Source of the DNA: an uncultured euryarchaeote
Lineage (GTDB): Archaea; Thermoplasmatota; Poseidoniia; Poseidoniales; Thalassarchaeaceae
Assembly (NCBI GenBank): GCA_937876055.1
Contig: CALEIW010000205.1
Location: forward strand, 1-5,370
Length of the DNA: 5,370 nucleotides
Direction of reading: 5' to 3'
Below are positions 1-5,356 of the stretch, in pieces. The translations under genes were made by a program, and so were the position numbers. Numbering within the stretch: position 1 is the stretch's first letter; the number at the start of each line of letters is the position of its first letter. The notes beneath the pieces were generated by a model. It did not search any database, was not told the DNA's origin, and worked only from the letters and a program-made list of their open reading frames with translations.

Positions 1-1
1 T

Positions 2-679
2 GAATCATTTAGTAGCGAATTCACAATCGAAGAGTGGCCCGATTCAAAAGTTGTTGATGTGCATATCATTTGGGTAACTAGTGGACTTACTGAAAGCCTT
101 CTTTTGGAGATAGAAACATTTTCCGATAATAATGCAGAGGCAGAATTGCCATTTGATTTGGGCGCGGCTATTTATGGAACAGTCACTGGCTTAGTTCTTG
201 TAATGTTCATTTTAGTTCTATATCGAACAGTATCGGAAAGTGTAGAGGATACAGGGAAATCAAGATTTAATCGATTAAGACAAGCCAGAGGGGAAAAGAA
301 AAAGTCTGCAGCAGTAGAAAAACGAGAGATACCATGTCCCGAATGCGACCAACGTCTACACATTCCGAATAGCCATTCTGGTGCAGTTAAATGTCCTGCT
401 TGTACTGCTCGATTCATGGTAGAATCGGTTGCATCTGAAGAAGAAGAAGAAGAAGAAGAAGAAGAAGAAGAAACAATTTCAGAAGAAGAAAACATTGAGT
501 CCCAAATTGATTCATCTCCTACCCCACCTTCCCAAGAGATATCTGCTCGCTCAGTGGATGATTTGCTATCTTGCCCTAGTTGCGATCAAACTCTTAAAAT
601 CCCAATTAACAGACGTCCAGTAAAGGCTAGGTGTCCTGCCTGCCGGTCTGAATTCTTAGCAGAAGTTGGAGAACCATAA
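2..679 (+). CDS. 5'-truncated single-pass membrane protein with two cytoplasmic zinc ribbons
   Basis: The frame is open to the left edge: there is no stop between base 2 and the first possible start (GTG at 59), and the 19 codons before it read as ordinary protein. The gene therefore most likely begins outside the window. Of 225 visible residues, about 1-50 look like the end of a beta-rich extracellular domain (alternating hydrophobics around VVDVHIIWV). Residues 54-74 form one membrane helix, followed by a basic stretch (KSRFNRLRQARGEKKK) that places the C-terminus in the cytoplasm. Two MJ0042-like ribbons follow: CPEC 112-115 with CPAC 131-134, and CPSC 191-194 with CPAC 211-214. Both share the pattern CxxCDQxLxIP...CPAC...F. 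Between them lies an acidic linker with twelve consecutive Glu (146-157). It is 13 bases upstream of the DtxR gene, so probably co-transcribed. The ribbons may bind Zn and mediate protein contacts or sensing; the function is unknown. I am sure of the frame and ribbons, less sure of the length missing upstream. Confidence 0.82.
   Translation, partial: ESFSSEFTIEEWPDSKVVDVHIIWVTSGLTESLLLEIETFSDNNAEAELPFDLGAAIYGTVTGLVLVMFILVLYRTVSESVEDTGKSRFNRLRQARGEKKKSAAVEKREIPCPECDQRLHIPNSHSGAVKCPACTARFMVESVASEEEEEEEEEEEETISEEENIESQIDSSPTPPSQEISARSVDDLLSCPSCDQTLKIPINRRPVKARCPACRSEFLAEVGEP
335..418 (+). other. First MJ0042-like zinc ribbon (CPEC...CPAC)
   Basis: Cys pairs are encoded at 335-346 (CPEC) and 392-403 (CPAC), 15 residues apart, followed by the family's aromatic position in ARF. 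All four presumed Zn ligands are present. It follows the basic juxtamembrane segment directly, so it should sit close to the inner face of the membrane. Confidence 0.75.
437..472 (+). repeat. (GAA)12 trinucleotide repeat encoding poly-Glu
   Basis: Twelve perfect, uninterrupted GAA codons encode twelve Glu in the linker between the two zinc ribbons. A further GAA triplet run lies at 482-490. Only GAA is used, never GAG, so this is a true microsatellite and not merely an acidic segment. Gain or loss of units would change linker length without breaking the frame. Confidence 0.95.
572..658 (+). other. Second zinc ribbon (CPSC...CPAC), duplicate of the first
   Basis: CPSC is encoded at 572-583 and CPAC at 632-643, 16 residues apart, with the same CDQxLxIP spine and a trailing EF. 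Its similarity to the ribbon at 335-418 indicates an internal duplication separated by the acidic linker. The protein ends a few residues after this ribbon. Confidence 0.75.
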
Positions 680-681
680 CC

Positions 682-686
682 GAGGT
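682..686 (+). promoter_or_regulatory. Ribosome binding site that fixes the DtxR start
   Basis: GAGGT, complementary to the 16S 3' end, lies 6 bases before the ATG at 693. This argues for that ATG over a TTG at 666, which would overlap the previous gene. Confidence 0.6.
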
Positions 687-692
687 TTTCTC

Positions 693-1343
693 ATGAACGA
701 ACTAAGCGACTTTGAGGAAATGTATCTGAAGAGGATGTTTGAGATACATTCTGAACAACCTTCTGCTATTGTGAAAACCTCAATGTTGGCCGATTCTATG
801 GGAGTTAGTGCCGCTTCCACAACAGAGATGATTCAAAGACTAGCTAACCGGGATTTGGTGACATATATTCCTTACAAGGGTTCAAGATTAACAGCAGAAG
901 GTTTTGCTATCGCTGGTAAGATTAAGCGACGCCAATTACTTCTTGAATTATTACTAACTGATGTCATTGGATTTGAAGGAGATGTTAATTCAATAGCATG
1001 TGAAATGGAACATGCAGTTAATGATGAATTAGAGGCGTCTATAGACAGACTATTGGGTTATCCAGAGTATAACCAACTTGGAGAAAGAGTCCCTCAAATT
1101 TCCAGACAATTTGAACCAGAGATAACATCTCCATTATTGCCAATATCCAATATGCCGGAAGGCAGTAGTGGGGTAGTTGAATTAATCGCTCTAAACGGCC
1201 AAGATATCAAAACTCTAGAAAATCAAAAACTCTCTATCGGCGTCAACATTTCCAAAACACATTCCTCAACATATGTAGCAGGTTCTCCATACTTGTTTTC
1301 CGAAGATTTGGCCAAGCGTATTTTAGTTAGATTGGAGGGCTAA
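693..1343 (+). CDS. DtxR/IdeR-family metal-dependent transcriptional regulator
   Basis: A cytoplasmic DNA-binding regulator of 216 residues that probably represses target promoters when Fe(II) or Mn(II) is bound. Three family parts are visible: a winged helix-turn-helix (about 1-70), a metal-binding and dimerisation domain (about 71-137, with LLTDVIGF, ACEMEH and the later GERVP), and an FeoA/SH3-like C-terminal domain (about 146-215). Aligned by eye to remembered DtxR, the primary-site ligands Met10, Cys103, Glu106 and His107 are all kept, which is the DtxR/IdeR (iron) pattern and not the MntR one. Ancillary-site residues look altered: DtxR His79 corresponds to Gln81 and His98 to Asn99, while Glu83 is kept as Glu85. 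The ATG at 693 is chosen because of the SD at 682-686 and because it puts Met at position 10. The gene sits in a tight run and may regulate its own operon, but no operator was found. The metal is inferred. Confidence 0.93.
   Translation: MNELSDFEEMYLKRMFEIHSEQPSAIVKTSMLADSMGVSAASTTEMIQRLANRDLVTYIPYKGSRLTAEGFAIAGKIKRRQLLLELLLTDVIGFEGDVNSIACEMEHAVNDELEASIDRLLGYPEYNQLGERVPQISRQFEPEITSPLLPISNMPEGSSGVVELIALNGQDIKTLENQKLSIGVNISKTHSSTYVAGSPYLFSEDLAKRILVRLEG
1334..1338 (+). promoter_or_regulatory. Strong ribosome binding site inside the DtxR gene, for the downstream TTG start
   Basis: GGAGG lies in the last codons of the regulator gene, 8 bases before the TTG at 1347. It supports TTG as a real start and suggests translational coupling of the two genes. 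Confidence 0.65.
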
Positions 1344-1346
1344 AAA

Positions 1347-2933
1347 TTGCAGGATGAAGAGATACCAAATTTGGAAGACGCTCTGAGCTCATTAGCATCA
1401 GAAGTTCTAGAGGAAGAGTCATCGTCGCAACAGGATAATATGAAACAAGTTCATATTGTCGAGGGTGATGATTCTGAAAAAATATTGTATTCAAATGTCG
1501 ATAGTTTACGGAATCAAGAAAGAACTCTCCTGCGAATAGACAGACTTCTTATCAGTGGAGGGATTCGATCCGTCCTCTTCTTACCATTGATTGTAGTAGT
1601 GAATTTCGGCCTTGCTCATTCTTACAGAAATACAACACCACAATGGTGGGTAGACCATATGCAAGAAGTCGCTCCCGTTGAGATGCACCTTGGAATTCAT
1701 TTCCTTTCTTTATTTATTTTAGTTGCAAATATAACTCTATTACTCTTATTATTCCGATTGTTGACAGTAACTAGAAAGATTTTCCAATATGAGGCGGAAT
1801 CCCTGACAACTGCTGGTTTGACCTTCAAAAGCTCCCATGGATATGCGGAAATGCGTGCGACAATTAATGGTTCTAGAAGGCAGTTGGGGGCCACAATAAG
1901 TTTCCTCCTTCTAGCAATCCTATTTCTCGGAATCGCCCTATGGTTGGCACCTGACGGAGACCTTTCTCCAAGGTTAGTTGCGCTTTCAACTGGGACTTTA
2001 TTAGCTGGCCATGGGACCTTTTTGGTATCAAATAAATCGCGCTTCAATGCTAATGAGCCATGGGGGATGTTGAGCGCCTTCTCTCCTCCTATCCATCCGG
2101 CTTTACTCCGATATCCATTTTCTGACGTAATTAAAGCCCACATCGATCCACTATTGGCCGTTAGGATATCCGAATATTTGCGGGCAGTTGAATCAAAAAT
2201 TAAACCAGGTAACTCAATGACAGAATTGCAAGAGACATTGCTACATCTATTGCATCTAAGGAGGAGGTCCGTGATAGATGAGAATCAATTTAGACTTGCA
2301 TTGGCATCGATGATTGACTCAGAATCACTCGATGGTTTTTTCGAGCATCCAGATTTAGGTCAAGAAACCTGGGACCGATTATTATCGAGAGCAATGCTTG
2401 ATTGCGCCCCATTTTTCCGTCTTCACGATCGTTTACACATGAAGCATCAGAATGGGAAATCTGGCGATGTATGGTTTGATGTGGATATGGAAAACTTAGT
2501 AGTTGGCCCTGCGAATTTATTCGCATTCATTCTCAATCAAACCGATGAAATACAAGATCTCATACTAAGGGTTCAAACTCCTGATTTTAGACCTAATGAT
2601 TGTGAATATCGACTTAAGGTGGAGCCTCACAAATCGATTTCTTTCGATGGAATTATTTCTCCCAAAATTACAGACACACTCCCCAATCTCCTAAACTCTA
2701 CTAGAATTATTTGGCAGAGTTTGTTACCCTCTAGCACCGGTGAATCCACAGTTACAATTCGTCTAGAGGATTTGGATGGCAATCTAATATCTGGTCGTGT
2801 ACTGACTGTTCAGATTCGCAACGACCTGTTTACTCGACTCAGAATGACAACAGGAGCATTGTTCATCCTTGGCGCTATTATTGCAATTCTATCACCGCTT
2901 CTACCATTCATAGGTTCAGTTCTAGGCCTCTAA
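1347..2933 (+). CDS. Uncharacterised membrane protein: four TM segments, large cytoplasmic region, C-terminal TM
   Basis: I do not recognise this 528-residue protein. The TTG start is backed by GGAGG 8 bases upstream. Visible layout: an acidic, disordered-looking N-terminus (1-58); membrane segments near 75-91, 115-140, 182-201 and 208-228; a soluble region 229-497; and a last hydrophobic stretch near 501-526 that ends the protein. Basic residues before segment 1 (RTLLRIDR), between 2 and 3 (RK, RSRRQ) and after 4 (NKSR) put the N-terminus and the soluble region in the cytoplasm and the C-terminus outside. Residues about 255-365 look helical; about 373-492 look beta-rich, with alternating hydrophobics as in an Ig-like sandwich (for example STVTIRLEDLDGNLISGRVLTVQI split over two strands). 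No catalytic motif, nucleotide-binding loop or transporter signature was seen. It starts 3 bases after the regulator stop, so the two are almost certainly co-expressed. The coding frame is secure; the function is unknown. Confidence 0.88.
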   Translation: MQDEEIPNLEDALSSLASEVLEEESSSQQDNMKQVHIVEGDDSEKILYSNVDSLRNQERTLLRIDRLLISGGIRSVLFLPLIVVVNFGLAHSYRNTTPQWWVDHMQEVAPVEMHLGIHFLSLFILVANITLLLLLFRLLTVTRKIFQYEAESLTTAGLTFKSSHGYAEMRATINGSRRQLGATISFLLLAILFLGIALWLAPDGDLSPRLVALSTGTLLAGHGTFLVSNKSRFNANEPWGMLSAFSPPIHPALLRYPFSDVIKAHIDPLLAVRISEYLRAVESKIKPGNSMTELQETLLHLLHLRRRSVIDENQFRLALASMIDSESLDGFFEHPDLGQETWDRLLSRAMLDCAPFFRLHDRLHMKHQNGKSGDVWFDVDMENLVVGPANLFAFILNQTDEIQDLILRVQTPDFRPNDCEYRLKVEPHKSISFDGIISPKITDTLPNLLNSTRIIWQSLLPSSTGESTVTIRLEDLDGNLISGRVLTVQIRNDLFTRLRMTTGALFILGAIIAILSPLLPFIGSVLGL

Positions 2934-2978
2934 CCATACATCGGGTTGATTCAAGAGGCAAACGCTCGTGGCCTAGCC

Positions 2979-3965
2979 GTGTCTGACGAGACTACCAACC
3001 CTGACGATGACCTCAGGGGTCGCCTACACGCTATGGAGACCAAAGTAAGGCGTATGCGAGAAAATCGCAATAGTCACAATGAGAACGCCCGTAGAGCAGC
3101 CGATTCGCGAAATGCTGTTCAAGAACAGGCCAAAGGTTTACGCGATTCTATTGATGAACTGAAGGCAAAACAAAAAGATATTAGAGACCAAGCAAGAATT
3201 CACAAGGCCAGAAGGGATGAAATCCAGAGTCATATCAGAGAGATAATTTCCAAAAAACGTGGTCGTAGGGATGACGAACGAGGTTCTAAATCAGTAGTTA
3301 TCGAATTGTCAGAAACCGAAGGACAAATCGACAAGATAGAGAGACGCTTAGAAACTGATGGCAGACTGAAATTGGAAGATGAAAATAAACTCTTGAAGGA
3401 ACTAAAGAAACTCATTGGTAAGAGAAATGAGTTACTTCCTGCTGTGAAGGAACACGAATCCATTACAATAGATCTTGGAGATATGGATGAATCAATAAAT
3501 CGTTTAAGGGCAGAGGCTGACTCAGAACACCAAGCAATGGTAGATTGCCATAAGCAAGGCGATGAAATATGGGAGGAAATCAAGCCACTATTTGAGGAAA
3601 GAGACTTCCTAAGGGCAGAGGGAGATAGGCTTCACAACTTATTTGTTGAAGCAAAAACTGCTGCCGATGAAGTCCACAATGAAATGAAAGTACTGCTTGA
3701 CCAAGTCAATGAAATTCGAGACTCAATAAAAGCCGCTCGTGAGGAACGGGAGAAAACTATACGAGACCACAATCAATCAGTTAGAGATGCAATAAGATCG
3801 CCTTCCGAAAGTGAAGAACTAGCTGGCTCATTAGAAGAGATGTTACTAGAAAGTGGCTCTTTGACTCTTGGCGGTACAGGACTCGAAGAAGAGTCAGAAA
3901 CACGAACGCCAAAGCCAAGAAAGTCCAAGAAAAGAAAATTAGGGACTACTCGGGGAAAATTCTGA
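2979..3965 (+). CDS. COG1340-like archaeal coiled-coil protein
   Basis: A 328-residue, highly charged protein with almost no Pro or Gly through most of its length. Hydrophobics recur in heptad fashion among Glu, Lys and Arg, predicting long helices over about 12-155 and 168-272 with a short break near 156-168 (HESITIDLGDMD). This resembles the uncharacterised archaeal coiled-coil family COG1340 in length and composition. The C-terminal part changes character: a short helix ending in SGSLTLGG (281-300), an acidic patch (EEES), then a strongly basic tail (PKPRKSKKRK, 311-320) that could bind nucleic acid or membrane. GTG at 2979 (MSDE) is my preferred start. TTG at 2946 would add 11 residues. 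Neither has a convincing SD, and the gap to the upstream stop is 45 or 12 bases. It is the last gene of the run. Its role may be scaffold-like, but this is inference. Confidence 0.85.
   Translation: MSDETTNPDDDLRGRLHAMETKVRRMRENRNSHNENARRAADSRNAVQEQAKGLRDSIDELKAKQKDIRDQARIHKARRDEIQSHIREIISKKRGRRDDERGSKSVVIELSETEGQIDKIERRLETDGRLKLEDENKLLKELKKLIGKRNELLPAVKEHESITIDLGDMDESINRLRAEADSEHQAMVDCHKQGDEIWEEIKPLFEERDFLRAEGDRLHNLFVEAKTAADEVHNEMKVLLDQVNEIRDSIKAAREEREKTIRDHNQSVRDAIRSPSESEELAGSLEEMLLESGSLTLGGTGLEEESETRTPKPRKSKKRKLGTTRGKF
3929..3940 (-). terminator. Candidate oligo-T termination signal for pdxS, inside the convergent gene
   Basis: Read on the minus strand, this stretch is AATTTTCTTTTC, about 28-39 bases beyond the pdxS stop. 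Archaeal RNA polymerase commonly terminates at T-rich runs. On the plus strand the same bases encode part of the Lys/Arg tail of the coiled-coil protein. A shorter T4 run (minus-strand AATTTTCC) lies closer to the stop, near 3955-3962. Confidence 0.35.
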
Positions 3966-3967
3966 GT

Positions 3968-4957
3968 TTACCAGCCTCTCTCTTCCAGCCGAACATCTAG
4001 TGTTTCGATTTCCAAACCCGGCATTGGTTCACCAATCATTGCACTAGCCTCAGCGACTATGGAAGGGTCCTCGAAGTGATGGGTTGCAAGCACTATAGCT
4101 TCGGCGGTTTGAATTGGGTCAGAACTCTTGAAGATTCCAGAACCAACAAAAATTCCATCCATACCACGCTTCATCATAAGGGCTGCATCTGCTGGGGTCG
4201 ATATTCCTCCAGCAGAGAATGTCACCACTGGCAATCTACCAAGCCTGGCCACATCTTCTAGTACAGAGGACACTTCTCCTCGAACCTCTTCCATTGAACC
4301 AAATGGAGTATAATCTGGATCTAAATCAAAGGAGGATACTTTGTTTATTCTCTGAAATCCTTGCATAATTATGTCAACCATTTCGCTGCGCCCTTCTTCT
4401 CCTATAGATTGAGAATGTGCGATTTCATTTTCTACCAATCTAGCATGTTGTACAGCGCTGACTACATTTCCAGTTCCAGCTTCACCTTTGGTTCGCATCA
4501 TCGCAGCCCCTTCTGCTACCCTTCTTACCGCCTCACCTAGATTCGTGCAGCCACAAACAAATGGTACGGTAAAGTTGTTTTTTGCTATGTGATAGAAGGG
4601 ATCTGCGGGAGTTAAAACTTCAGATTCATCGAGCATATCTGCACCTAGTGCTTCGAGCACTCTTGCTTCCTCATCGTGACCAATTCTTGCCTTGGCCATT
4701 ACTGGTATCGAAGTAGTTTCGATAATTTCCTTTATCATGTCCGGGTGACTCATTCGAGCGACTCCTCCACTAGCTCTGATATCTGCGGGAACTCTTTCCA
4801 AGGCCATTACAGATACCGCACCAGCATCTTCTGCTATGTGAGCCTCTTCAGCATTCACGACATCCATGATGACCCCGCCTTCTTGCATCTTGGCGAAGCC
4901 TCGCTTCAACAACTCTGTACCGTGGCGCATTTGCCCCAAGTCAACCCTCTGAGTCAT
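3968..4957 (-). CDS. pdxS: Pyridoxal 5'-phosphate synthase subunit PdxS
   Basis: The synthase subunit of the DXP-independent vitamin B6 pathway. It makes PLP from ribose 5-phosphate, glyceraldehyde 3-phosphate and ammonia, the ammonia normally coming from the glutaminase PdxT. It is cytoplasmic and forms a dodecamer in studied members. The 329 residues carry the family hallmarks in order: MDVVNAEEA with Asp32; ALERVPADIRASGGVARM (53-69); MAKARIGH with the Schiff-base Lys89; RTKGEAGTGN with the second catalytic Lys157; and the phosphate-binding GGISTPADAALMM and FVGSGIFKS (250-278), ending in EERGW. Bacterial PdxS is about 294 residues. The surplus here lies between about 180 and 225 (helical, then SSFDLDPDYTPFG), where methanogen PdxS also has an insertion. 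ATG at 4957 has GAGAGG 7 bases upstream. PdxT is not in the window. It lies downstream of the ferredoxin gene and converges with the coiled-coil gene. Confidence 0.98.
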   Translation of the reverse strand: MTQRVDLGQMRHGTELLKRGFAKMQEGGVIMDVVNAEEAHIAEDAGAVSVMALERVPADIRASGGVARMSHPDMIKEIIETTSIPVMAKARIGHDEEARVLEALGADMLDESEVLTPADPFYHIAKNNFTVPFVCGCTNLGEAVRRVAEGAAMMRTKGEAGTGNVVSAVQHARLVENEIAHSQSIGEEGRSEMVDIIMQGFQRINKVSSFDLDPDYTPFGSMEEVRGEVSSVLEDVARLGRLPVVTFSAGGISTPADAALMMKRGMDGIFVGSGIFKSSDPIQTAEAIVLATHHFEDPSIVAEASAMIGEPMPGLEIETLDVRLEERGW

Positions 4958-4962
4958 AGTCT

Positions 4963-4974
4963 AGCCTCTCGGCT
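4963..4974 (-). promoter_or_regulatory. pdxS ribosome binding site inside a small GNRA-type hairpin
   Basis: On the minus strand AGCC-GAGA-GGCT can form a 4-bp stem with a GAGA loop. The loop and 3' arm contain the SD sequence GAGAGG, 7 bases before the pdxS ATG. The SD is a reasonable call; the hairpin is short and may be chance. Confidence 0.4.
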
Positions 4975-4990
4975 TCTATTCATCAATCTA

Positions 4991-4998
4991 TGTTTAAG
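4991..4998 (-). promoter_or_regulatory. Weak TATA-like element before pdxS
   Basis: The 60 bases between the ferredoxin stop and the pdxS ATG contain CTTAAACA on the minus strand, about 37 bases before the ATG. This would place a transcript start near 4970 with a leader of about 12 bases that just includes the SD. The match to the archaeal TATA box is poor, so pdxS may instead be read through from the ferredoxin gene. Confidence 0.25.
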
Positions 4999-5017
4999 TT
5001 CACCAGAAGGTAAATCT

Positions 5018-5293
5018 TCAGTCTGCGAGTACTGGTGAATCTCCAGTTGCTATTTCTAATTCTAGACTTTCAGTCTCGTTACGCTCGATCCATTCCATTT
5101 CTTCATCGGGTACATCGGTGTCTGCGAAAATAGCTTCAACAGGACATTCGGCTACGCAGGCAGCACAATCGATACATTCATCCGGATCAATGACCAAGTA
5201 GGTGTCTGCTTCTTTAAAAGCTTCAACTGGGCATACTGCTACACAATCTTGGTACTTGTGTCCTACACAGGCGCTTGTTACTACGTGGGTCAT
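5018..5293 (-). CDS. fdxA: Seven-iron (3Fe-4S/4Fe-4S) ferredoxin, FdxA type
   Basis: A small, acidic cytoplasmic electron carrier of 91 residues. The cysteine pattern Cx7Cx3CP (Cys9, 17, 21), then Cx2Cx2Cx3CP (Cys40, 43, 46, 50), is that of seven-iron ferredoxins such as Azotobacter ferredoxin I. By family rule Cys9, 17 and 50 hold [3Fe-4S], and Cys21, 40, 43 and 46 hold [4Fe-4S]. The position of the extra free Cys11 of the Azotobacter protein is His12 here. Other family marks are DCVAVCPVEAF, VIDPDECIDCAAC and the tail motif VPDEEMEWIERN; the C-terminal extension is shorter than in Azotobacter. ATG at 5293 is chosen: it gives the usual short MTHVV N-terminus and has GTGAT just upstream. A TTG at 5359 would add 22 unrelated residues. 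It lies 60 bases upstream of pdxS on the same strand; no partner enzyme is visible here. Confidence 0.95.
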   Translation of the reverse strand: MTHVVTSACVGHKYQDCVAVCPVEAFKEADTYLVIDPDECIDCAACVAECPVEAIFADTDVPDEEMEWIERNETESLELEIATGDSPVLAD

Positions 5294-5345
5294 GCTATCA
5301 CTTGACTGCTCGTCTGAGAAGGTGCATAAGAATTCTTGTAATGAT

Positions 5346-5356
5346 TTTGTATTTTT
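5346..5356 (-). promoter_or_regulatory. Possible TATA region of the ferredoxin gene
   Basis: The minus strand reads AAAAATACAAA within an A-rich stretch about 55-60 bases before the ferredoxin ATG. A start roughly 25 bases downstream would give a leader of about 30 bases. The match is loose and the region continues off the window. Confidence 0.3.

Noticed and set aside
172..495. Minus-strand reading frame with a poly-Ser run
   Set aside because: It is the antisense of the zinc-ribbon gene; the Ser run is only the complement of the GAA repeat, and it has no domain of its own.
429..623. Plus-strand frame with a poly-Lys run
   Set aside because: It is the shifted reading of the GAA repeat inside the zinc-ribbon gene, which has conserved cysteines in its own frame.
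666..692. TTG at 666 as start of the regulator
   Set aside because: It overlaps the previous gene, lacks a good SD and adds nine unrelated residues; ATG at 693 has GAGGT at proper spacing and aligns Met10 with DtxR.
1697..2526. Minus-strand frames opposite the five-TM protein
   Set aside because: They show no recognisable domain, and the plus strand carries a continuous 528-residue gene with clear membrane segments.
3230..3583. Minus-strand Ser-rich frame opposite the coiled-coil gene
   Set aside because: It mirrors the Glu/Lys-rich plus-strand codons and has no independent support.
4076..5038. Plus-strand frames opposite pdxS
   Set aside because: PdxS on the minus strand is unmistakable; the plus-strand products look random and have no supported start.
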